DNA from: Gammaproteobacteria bacterium
GTDB lineage: Bacteria; Pseudomonadota; Gammaproteobacteria; Pseudomonadales; Cellvibrionaceae
Assembly (NCBI GenBank): GCA_025362015.1
Contig: JANYIO010000107.1
Coordinates: forward strand, 1 to 44,622
Direction of reading: 5' to 3'
DNA length: 44,622 nt
Below the pieces are notes generated by a model. The model saw only the letters and a list, made by a program, of their open reading frames with translations, was not told the origin of the DNA and searched no databases. Both the position numbers and the translations under genes were made by a program. Shown here piece by piece: positions 37,788-44,622 of the stretch. Position 1 is the first letter of the stretch. Every line of letters starts with the position of its first letter.

Positions 37788-39005
37788 TTATTTCGCGCTA
37801 AACGCGTACACGGTCTGTGAATGAAAAGTCTCACCAGGCTTAAGAGTAGTTGTCGGGAAGGATCGCTGGTTTGGTGAATCCGGGAAATGTTGGGTTTCCA
37901 GGCAAAAAGCATTGTGCTTGTTGTAAGCGTGACCTGCTTTCCCGATGAGTGATCCATCCATGTGGTTAGCAGTGTAAAGCTGAATCCCCGGCTCAGTGGT
38001 ACGCACTTCCAAAATGCGGCCAGTTTTTGGTTCCTGAACGCGAGCGGCAAGAACAAGATCCTTGCCTTGATCATTAGCTGGACGGTTAATTACAAAATTA
38101 TAATCATAGCCAAGGCCAACTTTATGCTCGGCCTCAATATGCGTACCTATAGGTATGCTGGTGCGAAAATCCAGCGTCGTACCAGCAACACTTGCCAGTT
38201 TGCCGAGCGGAATCCCGGTTGCATCAGTCGGCGTATAACGATCAGCATTAATCATTAATTGATGGCTCAATACATCACCGGAGCCATCGCCACCCAGGTT
38301 AAAGTAACTATGGCTGGTATAGTTCACAACGGTAGCTTTGTCGGTAGTGGCGGTGTAATCCACAGAAAGCTCGTTGGCATTGTTGAAAGCGTAAATCACG
38401 CGTGTTGTCAGAGTGCCCGGGTAACCTTCTTCACCATCTGGACTGATATAAGTTAGCACCACACCTGCCGCATCAGCTTTCACCAATGGCTCCGCTTGCC
38501 ACACAACCTTATCAAAACCCTTGAGGCCGCCGTGCAAGGTATTGGGTTTGTTATTCAACGCAAGCTTGTCGTAGGTTTTGCCATCAAGCTTGAATGTGCC
38601 TTTGGCAATACGATTGGCAAAACGGCCAATGATTGCACCAAAGAAGGTGGGATTTTTTATGTAGTTATCAAAAGTGTCATACCCCAGTACGACGTCGGCC
38701 AGCTTGCCATCGCGATCAGGAACTTTGAGTGCAGTAACAATGCCACCGTAATTGATAATACGAACTTCCGAGCCCGACGCATTGGTCAAAGTAAACTGCT
38801 CAATGTTCGTGCCATCCGGTAGCTTACCGAAAGGGCTGTGCGTAACCGAGGCTTTAGGTGGTTCGACCACTTTGTTCTTTTGAGGAGCCGGAGTTTTCTC
38901 AGCCGTTGTGCCGGGTGCAGGTGAACTGCAACCACTCAGTGTAAGCACAAGCACAGAGCAAAATGCTAACAGGCTTGGGCGGAACGATTGTTTAAAATAT
39001 TGCAT
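37788..39005 (-). CDS. galM: Aldose 1-epimerase (galactose mutarotase), predicted lipoprotein
   Basis: LTLSGCSSPAP lipobox; PFGKLPDGTNIEQFTLTNASGSEVRIINYGGIVTALKVPDRDGK, NRIAKGTFKLDGK, LHGGLKGFDKVVW. Likely start MQYFKQSF at 39005. Confidence 0.93.
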   Translation of the reverse strand: MQYFKQSFRPSLLAFCSVLVLTLSGCSSPAPGTTAEKTPAPQKNKVVEPPKASVTHSPFGKLPDGTNIEQFTLTNASGSEVRIINYGGIVTALKVPDRDGKLADVVLGYDTFDNYIKNPTFFGAIIGRFANRIAKGTFKLDGKTYDKLALNNKPNTLHGGLKGFDKVVWQAEPLVKADAAGVVLTYISPDGEEGYPGTLTTRVIYAFNNANELSVDYTATTDKATVVNYTSHSYFNLGGDGSGDVLSHQLMINADRYTPTDATGIPLGKLASVAGTTLDFRTSIPIGTHIEAEHKVGLGYDYNFVINRPANDQGKDLVLAARVQEPKTGRILEVRTTEPGIQLYTANHMDGSLIGKAGHAYNKHNAFCLETQHFPDSPNQRSFPTTTLKPGETFHSQTVYAFSAK

Positions 39006-39085
39006 AGTTTTTATCTCGTTGATGTTGTTGTATGCCTGTGTATTTTTAATAGGGAATCTAACCCGCTTTTGCACACACCGATTTG

Positions 39086-39555
39086 TTAATTATTAAATTC
39101 TCGTTCATAACTAACTGGTGAAACACCACCAATCGACATATGTATGCGCTCATGATTGTAATAGTGCATGTAGCGGCTGACAATATTTTTCAGTCGCTCG
39201 CCAGCCTCAATGACCTGCCGCTTAATTCGTTCCAACTTCAAACGATTAAAAAATGACTCCACATAAGCATTGTCATTCAATTCCTTTACTCGACTCATAC
39301 TTTGGTCGATATTAGAACGAACCAAACATTCGCGAAACGTAGTAGCAATATATTCCGAGCCTTTATCTGAATGGAAAATAATACCGCTTGTACAACCTCG
39401 ATTTTAACCGCTCGATCTATTGTGGCGACTGAAAGTCCTGCATCACGCCACTCACTCAACGACCACGCAATGACGCGACGACTAAAATGATCCATGATGA
39501 CCGACAGGTATTGCCAGATTACATTAGCCAGCTTGATATAAGTAACATTATTACT
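39086..39555 (-). pseudogene. IS3-family OrfB transposase remnant, 5'-truncated and frameshifted
   Basis: VTYIKLANVIWQYLSVIMDHFSRRVIAWSLSEWRDAGLSVATIDRAVK, then in another frame GCTSGIIFHSDKGSEYIATTFRECLVRSNIDQSMSRVKELNDNAYVESFFNRLKLERI...YYNHERIHMSIGGVSPVSYE. Confidence 0.9.
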
Positions 39556-39569
39556 CCTAACTTGCATTT

Positions 39570-39589
39570 TCTAATACCGAGTTAGCGGC
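39570..39589 (-). other. attC-like right-half site (candidate) adjacent to the IS3 fragment
   Basis: Minus strand GCCGCTAACTCGGTATTAGA, closely similar to the site at 37613-37632. Confidence 0.35.
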
Positions 39590-39654
39590 TTGTTATAAAT
39601 ATTATCTCGGTGTAAGCTGAATTTGAAATTTTACCAAAATTAAAGGTGGCGGCT

Positions 39655-39963
39655 ATGCGTGCAATACAATTTCTACTGTGTTTTTTGTTTGTCGCCCCAG
39701 CATTCGCTGGTGTTAAAATTAGGGTTCCTGTTTGGTATGTTGCATTAACTTGTGAACACGATCCAGTGTGTTATGCATCGAGTAACGGCAGTTATACCGG
39801 AAGTATTGGCGGCGCACGTAAATTTTACAATTATTCTGATGCAAATACTTTCGTTGGAAGTTTGACTGAAAGTATCCGCGAAAAATCACCAAGACTTATA
39901 GAAGGCTCAGAGTTTAAATGTGTTGAGAGCACAAAAGAAAAACTAGACGGCCCACCATGCTAA
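39655..39963 (+). CDS. Hypothetical secreted Cys-containing protein
   Basis: MRAIQFLLCFLFVAPAFAG signal peptide; preceded by AAAGGTGGCGGCT. Confidence 0.55.
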   Translation: MRAIQFLLCFLFVAPAFAGVKIRVPVWYVALTCEHDPVCYASSNGSYTGSIGGARKFYNYSDANTFVGSLTESIREKSPRLIEGSEFKCVESTKEKLDGPPC

Positions 39964-39977
39964 TACGGGAAGAGTGC

Positions 39978-40237
39978 TGGGAGCCTGTAGTTAATAAAAG
40001 CGGCAATGGTGGTGAAATGTGGAACCGTATCGCAAGAGAGTGCTTTAAAAATAATATTGTTTTCACAACACCATTGAATTTCGCGGCTGGAGTTAATGCC
40101 TTTAGAGTAAGCAAACAAAATAATGCTTAGCAAAATAGCGGGGTCATAAGCACTGTGACCTGTTACATCATTTTTGTAAGCTGAATTAAAAATAGAAAGT
40201 CGAGTTTGTGATTGATAAGGTATTATGCCTTTGGCAG
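39978..40237 (-). pseudogene. IS1182-family transposase N-terminal fragment
   Basis: KGIIPYQSQTRLSIFNSAYKNDVTGHSAYDPAILLSIILFAYSKGINSSREIQWCCENNIIFKALSCDTVPHFTTIAAFI; truncated at both ends. Confidence 0.8.
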
Positions 40238-40526
40238 CGAAAGTTTTCTTGCCTACCCCAACCTGGAAACAGATCTTTCCGCCAAGACCAAATACCACCT
40301 GCCACAATTTTCTGCGAAATATCAAATTCCTGCAACGCGCCAACATTTAGCTGAGGGTAACCCTGCTATTGAAATTCATGCAATGGCCGAAAAACTCGAC
40401 GCAGATGTTATGGTCATAGGCAGCCACGGACGCAGTGGTTTATCGCTAATGTTCGGCTCAACCGCCAACAGCGTATTACATGGTAGTAAATGCGATGTAT
40501 TGGCAGTACGCGTGGGTAAAAATTAA
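40238..40526 (+). pseudogene. Universal stress protein (UspA) C-terminal half, 5' truncated at the IS1182 fragment
   Basis: NPAIEIHAMAEKLDADVMVIGSHGRSGLSLMFGSTANSVLHGSKCDVLAVRVGKN. Confidence 0.85.
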
Positions 40527-40553
40527 TTTCCCACTCAGGCACTCACTACTACT

Positions 40554-40605
40554 CTAAACAGTTCACCACCATTCTAAACAATTGACTTTACCCTAAATCG
40601 TTTAC
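40554..40605. repeat. Three iteron-like copies at 19-20 bp spacing
   Basis: CTAAACAGTTCAC (40554), CTAAACAATTGAC (40574), CTAAATCGTTTAC (40593). Confidence 0.55.
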
Positions 40606-41131
40606 TTTCTTGTGGTGTTAGCCGAGTACGATGCAACCTTGAATGTGTGATACCCGCAACGAAAGTCGTTCAATCTCATACAATCATTCGATCTCGTAAA
40701 GTTGAGAAAAACAAGTTTACCGACCTACATCGGCAATACTATTGCTAGAAAAGTATTGCTTCTGCATTGAAAACATCTCTTTTCACCCATCAGTGCCGTA
40801 TAAAATGTCCCTCAGGCAGGAATATTTTTTCAATTCAGGCCTTTCTACATACAGCTTTCTCGATAAGAAATGCTTGTATGCATTGCGAAGAAATATCGAC
40901 ATTTTATTATTTTCAAACTCAGTACACCCATCAAACCGACTAAAAAAGATGGAGCTTTAACGAGATTTATTACGGTGCACCATAAAAAAGGCTGAATGCA
41001 CCCGGCAAACTTTGCTGTAAAACATCAAGGCACACAAATTAACGTGTGACTTTTAGTAATTGCGGTTCGAACTTCAGCGACTTGTAGAGTCGGGCAAAAT
41101 GCATTGATAAACTCAAAACGGGCTTAGATGC

Positions 41132-41175
41132 CAAGCTGTGATTAGTTTTATAACAAGCTGTGATTAGTTTTATAA
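41132..41175. repeat. Perfect 22-bp tandem duplication upstream of the TonB receptor gene
   Basis: CAAGCTGTGATTAGTTTTATAA x2, directly adjacent. Confidence 0.97.
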
Positions 41176-41364
41176 ATAATAGCTTCATCGTTGTTTATTC
41201 AGCTCATTGCAAGCAAACGCAGCTATTACACCGAGCATTACCTTGAAAGAAACTAATAAAAAATACCCTTAAAACGCAGGCATAAAAAATTAAATTGTAC
41301 GTTGAATGTCACACTTATCTTTAATAAATGTACGACCTATTAAAACTAGAATGGAGAGAGACAC

Positions 41365-44300
41365 ATGTTCCATAACCATACGAAAAATATGCAATTCCGA
41401 CGCTCACTGCTAGCAATGTCCATCATCGCCTTGGGCTCACCTACACTTGCACTGGCTCAAACTGCTCCTGCTACAACTCCTGATGAGGTTGAAGAAGTTG
41501 TTGTGTTAGGCGTTAAAGGTGCACAAAAATCCGCGATTGAATCGAAGCGTACCGCTGCTTCTATTGTTGATGGTTTTTCTGCAGAAGATATTGGTAAATT
41601 ACCCGATGCGACAGTAACCGATTCATTGCAACGCATTACTGGTGTACAAATTCAGCGCAACGCGGGTGAAGGCTCTAAAGTCAGTATTCGTGGTATGCAA
41701 CAAATTGCCACCATGTTAAATGGCGAGCAATTTTTAGGTGCGGGTAACCTAACTTCAGCGCAACCAAACCTGAATGATATTCCCGCGCAATTATTGAATG
41801 GCACTATTGTTTACAAATCATTGGATGTACGAAACGCAACTTCAGGTATTACGGGTACAGTTAACCTTACTACTTACCGCCCACTAAGCTTTAAAGAAGG
41901 CTTAACCACTGCAGGCGGTATCGAAGCCTCAATGGGGGAATTGACCAAAAAAACCCACCCTACCTTTAACGCTTTATTGAATTGGCGTACCGATACTGTT
42001 GGCATTTTGATTTCAGGCGTTACTGGCACGAAGAACCTCGCCAGTGATTATGCCGGCACTGGTCAAGGTGGCCTTGACAGTCTCCATTCAGGCGCAGTTT
42101 TAGCTGAGAATGGAACAACTTATGTTGCAGATAACGCACCAGGATACGATTTTTTTAAGGAACAAATAGAACGCGAACGCACTGGTTTTAACGTTTCCCT
42201 GGAAGCGGATTTGAGTAATGGTTTTAAATTTATCGCAGAGGCATTTTCTGCTCATTCCAAAAGCTATGATCGTGCAACAGGTTTGGATATTTCCAATCGT
42301 TGGTTGAGTGAAACAAATAGCACGGAGCATGTTGATGCAAATGGACTATATCCACCAGATGCAGTAGGCCCACTACACACCGTGACTTCAGGTAATGGTT
42401 TTTGGCGTGACGCAGGCAATGGCTGGCATGGTGGTGCTATTGCTATGCCGACTAACACAACAGCGACTGCTGTCGGTAAAGATGGCACAAAATGGGCAAC
42501 CGCGAGCCAATATGATATTGATGCGCTTTGGGTAGATACCTACAGTATTAACAACGTGACCACTACCGATTCCAAAAACTATAATTTTGAATTGAATTAC
42601 GATAACGGTGGGCAATTTACCGGTGGTTTACGCGCAATAAAAGGCACCGCTACCAATTTGGCATTACACGCTAATGCCCAAGGCGACTTTAGCAATTGGC
42701 AAGGTAGCCAGGCTGAAAAGTTAAATACCTTTTACCCTAGAGATATTGCCAATAAATTTACACCGGATACACGCCATACCGAAGTGGGTGTTAATGGCGG
42801 CTATTATGTGAACCCCAATCCTGAAGGTTATGGTTCAGATCCGCAGCTGACGCTGAGCCGCAAAAATCACCTGCAAACCTGGGGTGGTTTTAATCGTGTT
42901 ATTGGTGGTGGCCTGGGTGCTAACTCAACACTGGCTGATTATATGGCCAATGAAAAAAGCCAAACGATTGGCTCTTATGCGCTGGAATACAATGTTGATG
43001 CGTCCTCTGATCTCAGTGCGTTAAGCGCGCACGGTAGATACGCATTTGAAAGTGATGATATGTTTTTCACGGATGTCGAAGTAGGTTTGAGATCCAGCAA
43101 ACGTAGTGTGGATACCACTACCTTTATGATGTTTTCACCGTTTTATCAAAACTCAAGCAACTACGGCACTAACCCAACTAATCCTTCGGTTAATATTGCT
43201 GGCTGCTCTGCGCAATGGAAAGCCATTGATCAGGCGTTTGATGGTGGCGAAAACCATAGCCAATGTTCTGCCGGCGAACGTTTAGTTGGCCGCGAGAATG
43301 ATCCTACCTCATTCACGCCCTACACCATTTTACAGCCCACTAAAATTGATGCTTACGGCGCAAAAGTAACTTTTGTGAAAAGCCTTGGCGCAAATGTTAA
43401 AGGCATTCCTGGCTTCTACGCGATAGATCCACATACCTTTGATGACCCTATAGGTTTTGCCAACAAAGCTTTTGGTAGTTCTGCGCGCGAAATATCACCA
43501 GCACAAAGTTACGATATTAACCTGGAAGAAACTAGCGCTTATGCGTACAGTAATTTCAAAATGGGTATGGTGAGCGGTAACCTGGGAGTGAGGGTCATCG
43601 ACACTACACTTATGAGTAACGCCTACAAAACTACCGGTGTGACTAAAGCCAATGGTGATATCACCATTGCTAATGGCAGACTTGCGCAAGAGAAGACCTA
43701 TACCGACATCTTGCCCGCATTAAACGTAGCAATAGATGTTAGCGATGCCATTAAAGTACGCTTTGCCGCCGCAAGAACCAAACAAGAATTAGACCTGGAT
43801 CGTTATGGTTCAAGCCTGGATCTGCGTACCGCAGCTGATCCAAGTGATCCTACCAAGCGTGTCCCGAGTGGCTGGGCCTCAAATGGCAATATGGAACTAA
43901 AACCATGGCGCGCAAATAACTTTGATCTCTCTACGGAATACTACTTTGGCAATGCGAGCATGGTCTCCATTGGGGCTTACCACATTGCGATCAGTAGCTT
44001 TGTAGAAAGCCACCATTACAACAGAGACTTTGTCATCAACGGTGCAAACTACAGCCTTGAGGGTGATGGCCCTATTGTCGGCAAAGGCGGTAAAGTAGAT
44101 GGTCTTGAACTGGGCACTAAATTAGCATTTAGCGATCTGACATCTGGCTTCCTCGCTGATTTCGGTATTGATGCTAACTTCACTTATTCACCCAGCGAAA
44201 AAACAGGCACCGCTACTAACATTGCCGGTAAAAAATATCCATTTGAAAACAACTCGAAAGAAACCGCTAACTTAATTGCGTGGTATCAAAAAAATAAGTT

Positions 44301-44574
44301 GCAAGCGCGTATCGCATTTAATAGCCGCAGTGATCAATATCTTAGAGATAACGGCAAGGCAAATGGTTATTCTGAATACGCCTTGGGATCACTCTTTGTA
44401 GATGCAAATATAAGTTATGATGTAATGGACAATGTTACTGTATATTTGCAGGGTTCAAACATCACCAGTACGGATTATAAAACTGTATATCGCTTGAAAG
44501 ATGGAATGGATCAAGATGCAAACGTGGTTAATTTTGAGGCGCGCTATGACTTGGGTATTCGTGCTAAATTTTAA
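41365..44574 (+). CDS. TonB-dependent receptor (large, Xanthomonas/Cellvibrio carbohydrate-type)
   Basis: 1069 aa; EEVVVLGVKGAQKSAIESKRTAASIVDGFSAEDIGKLPDATVTDSLQRITGVQIQRNAGEGSKVSIRGMQ plug motif; C-terminal DLGIRAKF. Confidence 0.95.
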   Translation: MFHNHTKNMQFRRSLLAMSIIALGSPTLALAQTAPATTPDEVEEVVVLGVKGAQKSAIESKRTAASIVDGFSAEDIGKLPDATVTDSLQRITGVQIQRNAGEGSKVSIRGMQQIATMLNGEQFLGAGNLTSAQPNLNDIPAQLLNGTIVYKSLDVRNATSGITGTVNLTTYRPLSFKEGLTTAGGIEASMGELTKKTHPTFNALLNWRTDTVGILISGVTGTKNLASDYAGTGQGGLDSLHSGAVLAENGTTYVADNAPGYDFFKEQIERERTGFNVSLEADLSNGFKFIAEAFSAHSKSYDRATGLDISNRWLSETNSTEHVDANGLYPPDAVGPLHTVTSGNGFWRDAGNGWHGGAIAMPTNTTATAVGKDGTKWATASQYDIDALWVDTYSINNVTTTDSKNYNFELNYDNGGQFTGGLRAIKGTATNLALHANAQGDFSNWQGSQAEKLNTFYPRDIANKFTPDTRHTEVGVNGGYYVNPNPEGYGSDPQLTLSRKNHLQTWGGFNRVIGGGLGANSTLADYMANEKSQTIGSYALEYNVDASSDLSALSAHGRYAFESDDMFFTDVEVGLRSSKRSVDTTTFMMFSPFYQNSSNYGTNPTNPSVNIAGCSAQWKAIDQAFDGGENHSQCSAGERLVGRENDPTSFTPYTILQPTKIDAYGAKVTFVKSLGANVKGIPGFYAIDPHTFDDPIGFANKAFGSSAREISPAQSYDINLEETSAYAYSNFKMGMVSGNLGVRVIDTTLMSNAYKTTGVTKANGDITIANGRLAQEKTYTDILPALNVAIDVSDAIKVRFAAARTKQELDLDRYGSSLDLRTAADPSDPTKRVPSGWASNGNMELKPWRANNFDLSTEYYFGNASMVSIGAYHIAISSFVESHHYNRDFVINGANYSLEGDGPIVGKGGKVDGLELGTKLAFSDLTSGFLADFGIDANFTYSPSEKTGTATNIAGKKYPFENNSKETANLIAWYQKNKLQARIAFNSRSDQYLRDNGKANGYSEYALGSLFVDANISYDVMDNVTVYLQGSNITSTDYKTVYRLKDGMDQDANVVNFEARYDLGIRAKF

Positions 44575-44622
44575 GTTGCTAGCAAGACAATAGTTAACAA
44601 AACAGCGTTAATTAGTTACTGA

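Noticed and set aside
40742-40960. 72-aa plus-strand ORF upstream of the TonB receptor
   Set aside because: No domain and weak coding character; intergenic decay region.

Overview
This 44.6 kb window looks like chromosome from a Cellvibrio-like gammaproteobacterium; the lineage is inferred from gene content and style, not tested. The central feature (about 5.5-21.4 kb) is an exopolysaccharide locus whose glycosyltransferases resemble the xanthan Gum set: GumB/Wza, GumC/Wzz, an EpsG-like tyrosine-kinase homologue, a GumE/Wzy-type polymerase, GumH, GumK (GT70), GumM (GT26), GumI, GumJ/Wzx, GumL pyruvyl transferase and GumD. A secreted GH5 endoglucanase-like enzyme, a GT25 glycosyltransferase and an EpsL-like outer-membrane barrel are embedded in it. 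Flanking genes are mostly housekeeping: a cation/H+ antiporter, glyA, minCDE, ettA, yceI-like, ygjP-like, DUF3300, a GH128-like lipoprotein, galM, and a large TonB-dependent receptor at the right end. The 33.3-40.5 kb segment is an accessory region. It has same-strand small genes separated by degenerate attC-like half sites, IS3 and IS1182 transposase remnants and a truncated uspA. Other notable signals are in-frame short tandem repeats at the N-termini of three consecutive gum glycosyltransferases, a structured leader upstream of the gum operon, paired single-base frameshifts in a divergent LysR / SMP-30-like pair, a 20-21 bp repeat array at 21.8 kb, and a perfect 22-bp tandem duplication upstream of the TonB receptor.
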